Origin: Paracamarosporium sp. OC-R06-R3
Taxonomy: Eukaryota; Ascomycota; Dothideomycetes; Pleosporales; Didymosphaeriaceae
Length of the DNA stretch: 64,000 nt
Assembly (NCBI GenBank): GCA_019828545.1
Contig: JACVRA010000154.1
Coordinates: 248,001-312,000 of the forward strand
Reading direction: 5' to 3'
This document shows, one piece after another, positions 55,801 through 64,000 of the stretch. The translations under genes and the position numbers were made by a program. The notes beneath the pieces are model-generated. The model saw only the letters and a program-made list of their open reading frames with translations, was not told where the DNA came from and ran no database searches. Every line of letters begins with the position of its first letter. Within the stretch, counting starts at the first letter, position 1.

Positions 55801-56129
55801 TAAAGTTGTTTGGCGGTCGATGCTGAAAAGACCGACTTGCCAGAACCTGGAACACCTTTAATCCAGAGGCAGTTACTGTGGGTCGTCACATCATCTGGAG
55901 TCGGATGCATCCAATTTTGGAATACTGCAGAGGTACGCAACCATTCTCCGGTCCCGGGAACATACGAATGTATATGCTTCATATATTCATTGCCTGGGGA
56001 GAGGTAATCTGTCGGTTCTAGCCATGCTTGTAGTTCGGAGATAGGACGAAGATCTTTTGATTCCACGATTACGAACTCGTCAACTTCCTCATCTGCGTTG
56101 ACATGATCTTCTGTGATTTTGGAGCCCAT
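49854..56129 (-). CDS. giant NACHT-ankyrin protein (fungal NLR-like receptor)
   Basis: One uninterrupted exon encodes 2091 residues. A short N-terminal part of about 85 residues has no recognised effector domain. The NACHT NTPase has Walker A GVPGSGKS (92-99), Walker B PVYCIADGLDEMDD (184-197) and a KLFLTSRP sensor-1-like strand. Winged-helix-like text leads to IHHSFTEFL, typical of fungal NACHT/NLR proteins. An acidic linker (about 465-510) of Asp/Glu/Tyr follows. Ankyrin repeats then fill about 590-2080 (GxTPLHxA, LLxxGADPN patterns), interrupted near 1440-1475 by a Thr/Gln/Ser spacer. Such NLRs act in non-self recognition and regulated cell death in filamentous fungi. The frame is intact over 6.3 kb. 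Either the N-terminus is too short for an effector or an effector-type exon lies upstream and is missed. Confidence 0.93.
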   Translation of the reverse strand: MGSKITEDHVNADEEVDEFVIVESKDLRPISELQAWLEPTDYLSPGNEYMKHIHSYVPGTGEWLRTSAVFQNWMHPTPDDVTTHSNCLWIKGVPGSGKSVFSASTAKQLYDDNNIVLFFFFRQIVATNHNPTYLVRDWLAQLLPHNCWLHYRLNELSKANTGASKEMVMLWDILVQALHHVDKPVYCIADGLDEMDDTHADFIEKLKILGTTGPHSKVKLFLTSRPIPSIEKTLRDRTITAIKLDPTMLYPDITHYVEVRLNTLDPNLGNDKYQEVKEAICERAKGLFLHARLMTDNLITGLHEGTITEDTLPTSLERLPRNLKELYTDMLAEHSRRSGITQKQQLMVLQCVIHSSRPLRLIELGSLVMMLRSEAGMGLKEGKNLVRQSCGRLLEILEDESVSVIHHSFTEFLRDTERGSGEGAFPTVDKSKAHAMLVGISLRYLDKCEVPDDALYAEWEDPEEASDAGEESDEDEDEDDYDTYDDLDTSDGRQEEDKRKADIIQELRLKYPLLDYVVGNLDHHVTKADPGDLSMWSTIDTLFRPGRPAFTIWLLMKWKSYRPAKVRNLHVASFLGWHTYVKHVISKGVSLDEKDAEERTPLSYASEEGHANVTSLLLQHGAEPDSDDRYGLKPLHYAAEENKLEIVQQLLEKGVSPATLKTKTTPEWIAEQFGSDEGETPLEYACRRGYTNIIKCFLPLVDREWRQEAFGWVKGVENVEAVLQAGGISIDRVNGQRTRLYQASADFDVDIVRVLLKHGADPNVHSRIMRDNTGDTSSGWPSPDGETYPDGPTALHGWANYDYWNRSYDRDENALNCFQLLVEAGGDIHAKDKDGWTPLHSACKVQKNFMFGSLFDDAKDHLVKTLLEAGADPNARTRYGSTPLHITHRLEVIDMLVEYGADANVEDNYGRTPLMAYLAPGEEKQSATFEKLLHISAKPDQQQKGGDTPMHGLMRCLPTLADPKLFEALVKVGMDVNMRDTEGMPPLLVMDKNGYQDKWKDTEASRDTYKKIFNTLKNAGINMNITDPTGRTVLHVLIGRNSKSVSTLEHFIEFGCDPHVRDNSGATMLHHVVQKSEMNVQMIDLFVRQGVDPLAVDYEGNTLMHELVRCSDSYLPRFISKIQQLRDLGVPMDAKNKAGHTPFHLVCATWLQARRDSAFIETFLKGEIIPRSDITAMDHKGATPLHYAVITCEANVKLLLDAGADPEALTYEGLSPLHLAARARQPNILGLLLEEYRKRGVLDRYVNLKHVAWPHRTALHYACSSGRPESVRYLLEAGADPNIPDTMGQSPAHALAELEKENETGKGHIQRAHQQSLVVGTFGISLKDPPGEGRAGAIYKFRQTTERTLDIIEMLARAGAKLDYIPQKDSWRREWSETTPMDLAVKYGCTEMVIEFQRRGYSSGDPFGERIVGTRRGTEEVEVLLQTICTGDEQKVPRTDSGNTSTTGTQQQPARPRITMSTKAKVERILQLADYDLLREMIRKSEGIRLEALHVLASWGHALLLEELLQEMEDIDRQTVINKESDSETLLGKACSTELPNLEVIRVLLEKAKVDPNVLFGQNSERCALHVLAEGRYFWHIEALEYLISHGADVDLTAKDGKTPLLVAASSEFGIWKRRTMATLLEHGADPNKLNLEGKSVLNFAETADDICLLIEHGADPTLGDSTPLLSAIQYRRVDIVGALLDAGADPNILAIAPSDTTAKYYPLHEAAKKEGSHNGEPKEVRYKQKEQMIEALLEHDADPMATYEDKATVLQMVIEEHGFIGPMLTSSKLDLEKKGKCGRLPIISSCYPKKDEPTYSWEKQDEPAYPIRPDIATQLIAKGANLRAVDDEGRTALHWLCTLPKEFDDATRKLFKLLTTNAPDLIHLRDHNGWTPFTLALTANQAWASESLITLGVDPTLADPNGNTALHALAPRMFDKKPDAETASHRFKHLLTLGLDINARNNSGCTPLSLFISATHIPVPKPHRRYHGRQDEYNPDTHSTHISYLPIFLDAGADLFTVNDKGEGLLHLTAGRADASEYERHQSEEIAGVFKELLERGLDPRVEDGECRTAIDVAVAKGKRGIVALFREEEKGGRQGVGWVGSVVRW

Positions 56130-56663
56130 TCTGCGTCGTAGGTGTATGAAAATAATGAACGATACAGAGCATCAAATGAATAAATCCGGAGTACTTAAAT
56201 ATCGATTTCGGGAGTTGTGACTCAAACCCAGGCTGCCCAGGCAAACCTCAGCTCACGTGAGAGGAAACCGGCTTTGTGGCCTAAGACTGGCGTAGAGGTA
56301 TTTAGTATACGAATTGGTGTAATGCAAAAGTGGGAAATGTAATAAGAGATGTGATGACGATATGGCACGGAACAGTAGATAGCGAAGGTGGAAGGTCGCA
56401 TCGTACAGTCACAAGTGGCATGACTCCTTACCAACGCCGATCCGTCCGTCGAAAACGAACATTGCATATAGATCAATAGTGCGGTGTAGGAATGGTTGAA
56501 GATCCTAGCATAAGGCTCCAGGGAAATCCACGTGTTCGGTTGTGTTAAAACCACTTAATTTGGAGCGCGCTTACCTGTTGCAGCCTTAGTAGCCTGCTGA
56601 AGTCGACCGCCCTTTCTTCGTGTTCCATTTCCATCGCCCTTCGCGCTGTGGAGATTTGCATAT
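56130..56663. promoter_or_regulatory. upstream region of the NACHT-ankyrin gene
   Basis: A TATTTAA on the minus strand at about 56195-56201 lies 66 nt before the ATG, a possible TATA element. The rest lies between the Trm11 stop and this promoter and has no supported coding frame. Confidence 0.35.
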
Positions 56664-58214
56664 CTAACTGATACCACTTTTTTCTCTCCATCGTCCGCTG
56701 ACGCCTTTAGACTCATCTGTTCTGTGGCTTGTGGCATTGGTACTAGGTTCCTGCCTTTGCCTTTCAAACTCTTTGAATCCTTCGAAATACTTTCTCCGGA
56801 AGTCGTTCAAGTCATCCGCTTTGACGCCCTTCTCGTATTCCTTCTTCGCTACCTCCAGCGCGCCCATAGGTATCTCAGACTCAGTTCGTCTTCGATAAGT
56901 CAAGAGTCTTCTCGACCACTTGTTGAATGGCTGCACACACACCGACACGATCTCCAAACATGGATGTGTGGGAATGACTAGCTCAATATCTTCATCGTTT
57001 GCCGTGGGCATCCACATGCTCAGTCTGCCATTCTCCACCAGCGTTGCGACTGCGAACGCCAGGATATCATCCTGGATGGCGGTGAACGAGTAAGGCTTCT
57101 TCGGAGGTATGTAGCCAGCCTCTTTGTATCTGTCTTCGTGTGTTGCTCGTTCTTGTACGTTGAGCTTGTCGCGAGATCCCAGTACTTTCAACCCTTCCCG
57201 AATGCCGTACGGTGGATCGCAAACGATACCATCCAGATACCCGCCTTTGCTTGCAGAGTTACTGTGTTGTAGTATTCTGAACGGTGTATTTGTAAGATCG
57301 GAAACGAATGCTCCCAAGTACCTAGACTCTAGACCGTACTGATCAAAATTGCCTTGGACATCGAATTTGCCTGTCTGTCCCTTTCTTGCGCTGCCGCCAG
57401 TCCCGCGAATGCTACGGCCATCGATATCGCTACCACAGACGACTGCTCCAAAATGAGCACATGCGATCGGGAAACCACCTGTGCCCATGAAAGGGTCGTA
57501 GAATAGCTTGCCAGGAGCCGCCAGCGCCATGTTGGCCGTCACAAGCGCGAGCTCGGCGTCCATGGAAGTAGTACTAATATAATGTCTCTTCTTCAGGTCA
57601 TATGTCGTTTTCGCGTCTCGGCCTGAGGCTGCCACAAAGCGGCCAAGGTATGCATATTTTGGCTCTGGTGCCTTGTCATTGTACTCTTCGAATACTTTGA
57701 ACGATGCATCGGCATCTCGCATCCGAATCGGTCCATTGAACCCTAAGTAAGAGAATGATTCAATAATCTCACGTTGCTGGATTTGATCTCGCGTCCCACG
57801 AAAACAATCCAGAGTGAAGCGGAAAGGGACTGATTCGTATTGCGCCCATTTAGAACTAGAGATTTCGTTCACGGATTGATGCAGTGCATTATAATTTGCC
57901 CCCTGCCCCCAAAGTTCATAGATGCCTTGAGATAGTAGGCTACGTGAGATGACCGCTTTGGCTGCTGAATCTGAAGGAAGACGAACGATACAGAAAGGAG
58001 ACTACTGCTGTTAGGACATGTATTGTTTTTGGTAAGGCGAGTCTCTCCTCAACAATTGGGTAGCACGATGATAAACAGAAACACAAAATTTACTCACCTC
58101 TTCTTCATATTTGACAAATTCGATAGGTACTTTAGCAACATCAGCGAGAGCCTGGAGTTCCGCTTGGCGAAAGCTTTCGTGCATCTGCACAAGTCGCACG
58201 AGGTAATCAGGCAT
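56664..58214 (-). CDS. TRM11: Trm11, tRNA guanosine-10 N2-methyltransferase
   Basis: Exons 58098-58214 and 56664-58001 with a 96-nt intron encode 484 residues. The N-terminus (MPDYLVRLVQMHESFRQAEL) and the first residues after the junction (SPFCIVRL, AVISRSLLSQGIYELWG) form the THUMP-related region. The Rossmann methyltransferase has DPFMGTGG (208-215) for S-adenosylmethionine and catalytic DPPYG (301-305). Trm11 works with Trm112 to make m2G10 in tRNA. The ATG at 58214 matches the family start; the frame extends upstream without need. The C-terminal 40 residues are basic and variable. Confidence 0.92.
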
Positions 58215-59813
58215 CTTGGACAGCGGGTGAGGAATAGTTGGCAACGGTAGCTGAAGACACTCAATCTGGAACTGGCATGTTTGTTCAGAGCACTTTCGTC
58301 ATAGGTAAGCGTACGAGGGGGTGAAGTGGAAGAGTCATGCGCAGGGCAAACTGCAAAATTGTGGGTCTAGTAGGCTCGATGTCATTGGACACTAACGGTT
58401 GTCGCTTCGATTGGTTCCAGGTTGTACAAGAACTCGGAAACTCAACGCCCAACAAGCCCAGGCCAAGTAATGTTGACCTAGAGTTATTCGTAAGAGCTTA
58501 GTGGAGCGAAACAGAATGTTTGCTAGTGGTGATATCTTGAATGACAGTACAGGGCGGCGGGCTCGTTTCTCCCCTTATTCAGCTAAATTGACAGGTGATT
58601 GGTACTAGTCTTTTCGGATGTTATTAGTAGGCCTATCAAATCCCAGCGCTACTCTTCAAGTTGATCTTTATAAGACAATGTCCATTAACAAACAGCTAAT
58701 TCATTCAAGCTAGATTTCTGTCAACGATCTAACGCATATCTTCAGTTTGACATCGACTAGTATGTGCCCTTGATTGAACCATGGCTATTGCCCTAAGTTG
58801 AGGCGGCAGAAGCGCGGCATCAACAAATCTTCTAATTCTATTTCTCCTATCGATATGTTCAATAGATAACTGAACTAGAATTCGTTATACCTACAGTTAG
58901 CTATACGCTTAGTGCACTGTGAACTACCAGAACCAAATTACCGTCGCAGAGTCTAGGATTTGAATAGCCATTCTCGTCTAAGCGGTTGTTATTGTACAAC
59001 AGCCGTCTCTCGTGTGGCCACAGTGTGAGCAACTGGTGGTCAAAGTATAATTAAGAGGGCCGTCGCCGCAATTTCCCTAACAGAATCAGCATGCCAAAAA
59101 ACGTCTTCGTACTTGAACACGTACACAATACCACACAGTCTGCGGGCGTGGACCGCGTTGGTAGGGCATCTACCAATGTCAGCAACAGAGAACTGTCTGC
59201 ATCTTTTCACTTACGCCGTCGTCAAGTATGGGCTTCATTTGTAAGCAAAGATGAGAAACACTAGTTGAGCAAGCTTGCTTGTCATCCGAATGCGAATGTC
59301 GTTCGTATGTTATGCTCTTGTGATCCGCAGGTTCAAGGGTAGTTGTGAACGGTCTGATCTGTTCCCGGCGTTTGTTAGCCGCTCCCTACGGCTAGAACCG
59401 GGGGAATACCGACCGCATGAGATCGTGCAAGCAACTGTAACACATGCGAAGACATTCCCAGAGACTGTTTGGGTGTGAAATTCTTGTTATTACCTACTCC
59501 GCGAAAAATCACTGATGAGGGCAAACTCTTATAGGATTCTGACGCTTTTGCCAAAACGCTTGCAACCCAACGTCCAAATGGCGCTTAAACTGTCTAAGGA
59601 TATGCGAACCAATGAGCATTTGCCTAGGTAATGAGAGCCTCAGCCTTCCCAACTCCCACCTCCCTTTTCCTCTGTTTCAGCCTCGTGTCCATTTTCTGAA
59701 TAATCGAGCGAGCGACATGGTCAATGGGTTGCGATGCCGCGGAATCCGTGGCACATACGTCTGTCCCCATTATTGCACTTACCTGCACAGTGCTCATTCA
59801 CCTACGCGACGTG
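58215..59813. other. intergenic region, no gene seen
   Basis: 1.6 kb between the divergent Trm11 and CorA-like genes, moderately AT-rich at 58560-59060. Short frames have no domain. No tRNA or repeat was recognised. Confidence 0.5.
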
Positions 59814-61966
59814 ATGACTTTGGAGCCAAACACTTCGCACTTGCAACACATTGATGACCTACGGCCCAGGTTTCCACAGCGGAATGAACAGGCTTATGCC
59901 GCAGAAGACTGGCGGCTCTGTCCTTCACAGCATTCCATCCCAGAGATCATCAAGCAGTTTATGGAGCGCGGTTACACCAAACTAACAGGACCGATTCCAC
60001 ACCAGCACCGAGTGCTAAGAGAATTTCTTGAAGGGATGATATATACGTTGCCAGGCGGACATATTGGATCTTTTCACACGCATCTTCAACGTCGTTCCTT
60101 CAACACAGGCATTGCAGGTCTCCTAGAGGATCGTCATGACCATGCGCCCTGCGCAAGGCTACATGGAAGAACATGTACTGATTATGTCATCTTTTCCGAG
60201 AAGCTTTCTGTCTCAAATCTTTATAAAGAACTTCAAAAAGAGGTAATCTCATCATTGGAAAGCCGAATCACACATTGCAGCGCTCATATTATAGCAGAGG
60301 ATACCTCGCAAAGCAGAAAGACGAATATTGTACGCGGACTTTACTATAGCCGCTTACCGTGCTAACATCTACAGGTTCATCCCTGATTTATCCTCTGCCA
60401 CCGCAGTCGTTATGGCTTCGGCCATTTCCCCGCGATCCACTATACCCGTACGAAATATGATGCAGCGGTATTTGACACGAGAGTGTTTTTTCTCGTTTGT
60501 GATAGTAAGTACTTACTAGTCCATATTCATTTAACAATCATAATTAATAGGACTCCCCGTAATCAGCGAATCTGTATTCGTCGTATTCATGATAGACATT
60601 CTTACTATTCAAGGGCTCTCCAAAAATTACTTTTACCCTGGATTTATGCTTATGTCGTCTAGACCTGGGGTTTTTTCTTGGAGTTCCACATCCCATACTA
60701 TGCCATGCGTATTGGGCGCACTGAAGATCATCGCATGATAGCTGGAAAACGTCTACGCAAGTCCGAAGTTCTTCCCCTTCAGCGTGAATCCGAAGATCCA
60801 GATGAACTCTATTACCATGAAGCCCAGATTTCATCTCTTTGCTGGGGCCCTGATGAAACATTCTGGACCGAATTGTTCCTCGTCGAGACATTCTTTGGCT
60901 CGGAGCTCCAGTACGAGAAGTACCTCGACCCGACCCTTGACCAATTCACGAACCAGACACTTCGCTTGGATCCTCCGACTTTGACAAATGATCCTGCTGT
61001 GTGTGTGGATCCTAGAGAATATTGGCTTAGGCAGCTTGAAGTGAGAACATCACAAGTAGTCCACGAATATACGGCCTTAATTGGAACTTTTAGTAAGCGC
61101 ATGGAGGCATATGTAAGTTAACCACGGCTCAGTTTCATTATATCGTGTCATCTATGGCGTCGCCTACCAACTCAAATAAAACTGCACCACAAAATTTCCA
61201 TCCTTGTGGACGTAACACGTACCAACTGTGAACAAGACTACTCACTATGAATAGGTGCGGACTCCCAAATTCATGGATGACCGCAGTGGGCACACACAAA
61301 CCCTTAGTGATGTCCTCGAAACCATTCAAACTTTAACAGATTGCATCAGCAGTACAATCGACGCATGGGAAATGTTTCGCAAGAATCAAATATCGTTTTT
61401 CATCCCAGAAGCGCACCGTAACGATGCGCAAGGCAAACGTGAGTATCGTCAACTTCTCGGTAAAATAGTCCAACATATGGGAGATCTTGAAAGACTGCGC
61501 AGTCAACTACTCACCCAGCGAGCGAAATTCAAATCCAGAATTGAGAATGTAAGTGACAGTAAGCTCATTACTGATTTGCCTAGTATTATGATTCCTAGAC
61601 TGTCTAGCATGTTCTGATGCAGAGTTTAGTTCCACACTGTTTCCAATCTCAGCCAGACCGAGACTGCAATAGCTCAAGGTGAAAATATCCGGACGTTGAC
61701 CCAAATGACCGTAGTAGGTTGCCCTCATGGTAGCAAACTCTCAACACACACTCACAGTCATCCTACAGTATGTGGCATTTCCGCTTCTCTTTACAGCCGC
61801 CATCTTTAGCATGGATTTTGCACAGCCTGAAAGCCGCAGTTTGGTCTGGGGCCTCTTCTTCACAGTATTCATCATGACATCGCTCTTCAATGGTCTGATA
61901 GCTTGGCTGTTACACAAGTCACTCATCCAGAAAGCATTCAACAAGCTTTGTGAACGATGGAAATAG
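59814..61966 (+). CDS. CorA-like membrane protein, seven exons
   Basis: Exons are inferred as 59814-60242, 60295-60329, 60375-60504, 60663-61112, 61255-61548, 61630-61710 and 61769-61966, giving 538 residues with all phases matching. Recognisable pieces are LFIPDLSSATAVVMAS, TWGFFLEFHIPYYAMR, and the helix before the pore GENIRTLTQMT/YVAFPLLF. Two C-terminal transmembrane segments follow (YVAFPLLFTAAIFSMD; VWGLFFTVFIMTSLFNGLIA). This is the layout of the fungal CorA/ZntB-like group. The GMN signature of Mg channels is replaced (SMD followed by FAQPE), so ion transport is not assured. The first ATG could instead be 59724. The intron at 60505-60662 is the least secure. It lies 3.7 kb from the start of the NACHT-ankyrin gene. 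Confidence 0.78.
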
Positions 61967-62364
61967 CTTTAGTAGTCGTGCCATCGCCTTTACCGATTTC
62001 CCTTATTTTGCAGAATATTTATACGCTAATGAACATAATGTAAACCCCATGGAAAGTGCCAAATACCCCGTAAATGCTTTCAGCACGCTATTATGCAAGT
62101 TCCATATGTAATTTTGAGGTCAAATGAAAGGAGCGGCTCAATACAGCGCCTGTTCTCACCGTCATGCTCTGTCCCAGGATGAACCAGTTCCCTTCTACGT
62201 CTCGCTCTACCGTGTTGGGTATCGGAGCTCCGATACATTTTCCATACTTCGAAATGGACAAAGGGTGAATTGAGTTGCCCGCTTGTAGGTTTCCCTTCTG
62301 CCTTGTGCTCCCTAGGCTCGTCCGTTGAGTGCTGCAGTATCCTCGAGTGCTGTCCCGCGCTCAT
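61967..62364. other. intergenic, convergent 3' ends
   Basis: About 400 bp between the stop codons of the CorA-like and RNase III-like genes. No structure was recognised. Confidence 0.5.
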
Positions 62365-63891
62365 CTATTGTGATCTCCTCAAATCATCTGGTACACAATC
62401 GAGTAACTCCATCCGGCGTCTGAAAACCGAAAGCCTTTTGTCAGTCTTTTGACGACGACTGCGGTCCAATTCTTCACATTTCAGCTCGTTCTCTAGATCC
62501 AGCACTGTCTTTCGAAGCTCCTGATATCGATTCATTGTGCTTGGTTGTCCGGCCAGCCTCTTAGATTTATATGCTCCATACTCTGCTGCTGTAACCCCAA
62601 GACGTTTCATCCGACGATTAACCTTTGTAAGCACTCCGTAAAACATCTTCATGGCCGTTGGGTTTTGTCTTCTGGAAAGCGTCCTTTCTGCGTGCCACCT
62701 TCTCCTGAATAGAATTGCCGTTTTCCTAGATCGATGATCTGGAGTATTGACTTGCTCCACGCTCGGAATGGGTGCTGGTAGCTGCGTCAAAGGCTCGGCT
62801 AACACTCTAGGTAAATCGGATGATGAGGCCTTCGTTGACGACTCAAGTGTCGCTGCAATTGACCGAGGCTCGGTTTGAGGTACAATTTTCGAGTTCTCAG
62901 TCGTTAGCACATTTGTCGGAAGCACGACCGCTGAAGCCTCTCCTGAACCCTCTGGTGATGAAACTCTTGGCGACTCTTCTTTCGAAAATCCCTCTGCTGA
63001 CACACTTTCCGCATCCTTGTTTGCTGGTTTTTCCGCATGTAGGGGCTCTTCGTAAACCCCAGTAGTCCGCGCGGGCCGTCTGGAATGTGGAGTCATAAGA
63101 GCTCGGTGCCGCCACCAAGCCGCAAAGGCGCCACCTTTTCTTGACATAATGGGGGTTCCAATGCGATAGTATGTAACGCCGTTCATCTTCGCCCCTTTTC
63201 CCCGGCTCATCGACCTGGTCTGTATCGGTTTGTCGATTGATGTCTGGTGTGCACGGTTTTCTGAACCTCCTGACGCCGGCCCCGCCTTTGTTTCTTCCGC
63301 AAGTTGGCGAAGGTCGTGTTCAAATCGCAGTTCTCTGATTACTCCCTTGACAGCTGACATATCTTTATTAGAATCCAAATACACTGCGCCTATAATTGCT
63401 TCAAGAGTTTCGCCAACATCGCCAATCAATTTCATCTCAGGGTCGTGCTTGATCAAAAGAGTGTCGATACCCAATTGTCTTCCTCTGCGGGTTAGACCAG
63501 AGCGAGATTCAAGTGGTTGAACTATTCTGGTATAAACTCCTCTTGATAGTTTCAAGTCCCACCAAAGCTCGCACAGGTTCAACTTTATAACGCGATCACC
63601 TAGTAACGCGAGTTTTTGGTTATGCCATACAGACGTGATGGTACCTTGCCAGTATAACGCGTGCGCTTTTCCAAAGTTGTTAAGTGCTTCTACGCAAAGC
63701 AGTTTGTCCTTGAATCTGTAGCCAATTATATGCTCAACACGAAAAACTCGTGTAGCTACATCGAGATAATCATGCTGCACATTCGGAGGCGACTGATAAA
63801 AACACAAGACACCTTTAGAGCTACGCAAGGAACTCTGTGGAAGAGAGTCAGATTTTCGAAGCTTCCAACGCAGCCATGCTTTAAAACTCAT
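62365..63891 (-). CDS. RNase III-fold protein, probably catalytically altered
   Basis: 508 residues from the ATG at 63891 in one exon; the frame is open to the right edge of the window, so an upstream exon or earlier start is possible. Residues about 50-200 resemble an RNase III domain: HIIGYRFKDKLLCVEALNN, then QKLALLGDRVIKL, and GETLEAIIGAVYLD. Against the consensus ERLEFLGD, the first acidic residues are Gln and Ala and only the later Asp is kept. The second motif has Glu for the usual Asp. That suggests loss or change of cleavage activity, as in mitochondrial ribosomal RNase III-fold proteins. The rest is basic/Ser-rich, with a C-terminal coiled coil (LRKTVLDLENELKCEELDRS). The basic N-terminus could be a mitochondrial presequence. 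Confidence 0.7.
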   Translation of the reverse strand: MSFKAWLRWKLRKSDSLPQSSLRSSKGVLCFYQSPPNVQHDYLDVATRVFRVEHIIGYRFKDKLLCVEALNNFGKAHALYWQGTITSVWHNQKLALLGDRVIKLNLCELWWDLKLSRGVYTRIVQPLESRSGLTRRGRQLGIDTLLIKHDPEMKLIGDVGETLEAIIGAVYLDSNKDMSAVKGVIRELRFEHDLRQLAEETKAGPASGGSENRAHQTSIDKPIQTRSMSRGKGAKMNGVTYYRIGTPIMSRKGGAFAAWWRHRALMTPHSRRPARTTGVYEEPLHAEKPANKDAESVSAEGFSKEESPRVSSPEGSGEASAVVLPTNVLTTENSKIVPQTEPRSIAATLESSTKASSSDLPRVLAEPLTQLPAPIPSVEQVNTPDHRSRKTAILFRRRWHAERTLSRRQNPTAMKMFYGVLTKVNRRMKRLGVTAAEYGAYKSKRLAGQPSTMNRYQELRKTVLDLENELKCEELDRSRRQKTDKRLSVFRRRMELLDCVPDDLRRSQ

Positions 63892-64000
63892 TATCCCGTT
63901 TTTCAGAGTACTTCCTCGCCATGCACCTTTCCAGATACCAGAATGCAGCAGAAGAGGGATATTGCGATGTTCTCTGTGACTAAAAGCTCTCCGATCCAAC

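Overview
The window is nuclear DNA of a filamentous ascomycete. Most introns are 45-100 nt with GT..AG borders and CTAAC-like branch sites, genes are dense on both strands, and there are fungal-specific families (Rox3/Med19, verprolin, HEI10-type RING protein, NACHT-ankyrin receptor, CorA-like proteins). The aldehyde dehydrogenase resembles the Alternaria/Cladosporium allergen type, so I favour Dothideomycetes, probably Pleosporales (inference). About 25 protein genes are supported. Many gene models were built by joining reading frames across splice sites read by eye, with phase checked. No rRNA, convincing tRNA or CRISPR array was seen.

Layout. 0-2 kb: 3' part of a JmjC gene, then a five-exon HEI10/CCNB1IP1-like meiotic RING gene. 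2-5.3 kb: gene-poor, with a perfect 26-bp inverted repeat. 5.3-6.5 kb: C2H2 zinc-finger gene. 6.5-10.1 kb: no convincing gene except a possible tiny Cys-rich secreted ORF. 10.1-17.2 kb: SRPK-like kinase, a cytochrome P450 and a divergent phenol-2-monooxygenase-like flavoenzyme. 18.3-23 kb: Med19 and Rad10/ERCC1 sharing a promoter, then an F-box protein. 24.5-31.4 kb: a low-complexity protein, a tail-anchored GIY-YIG protein, an F-box-like protein, a trypsin-like protease and a mitochondrial membrane protein. 31.6-49.5 kb: verprolin/WIP, a coiled-coil protein, mitochondrial rhomboid, Vps11, Yra1/ALY with a 634-nt intron, aldehyde dehydrogenase and a DDHD phospholipase. 49.9-64 kb: a 2091-residue NACHT-ankyrin receptor, Trm11, a seven-exon CorA-like protein and an RNase III-fold protein.

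Most genes are unrelated housekeeping functions (transcription, DNA repair, mRNA export, vacuolar tethering, tRNA modification, actin, mitochondria). The accessory parts are the P450/flavin monooxygenase pair, the NACHT-ankyrin plus CorA-like region, and the gene-poor stretches.

The most notable unexplained structure is a family of three related insertions (about 14.2, 17.3-17.7 and 28.4-28.6 kb). They share a 3' end with a small stem-loop, lie in the same orientation, are truncated at different 5' points, and are each flanked by a 10-12 bp exact direct repeat. This is the signature of a SINE or other non-LTR-type retroelement. A second dispersed repeat links the 2.6 kb palindrome with 25.6 kb.
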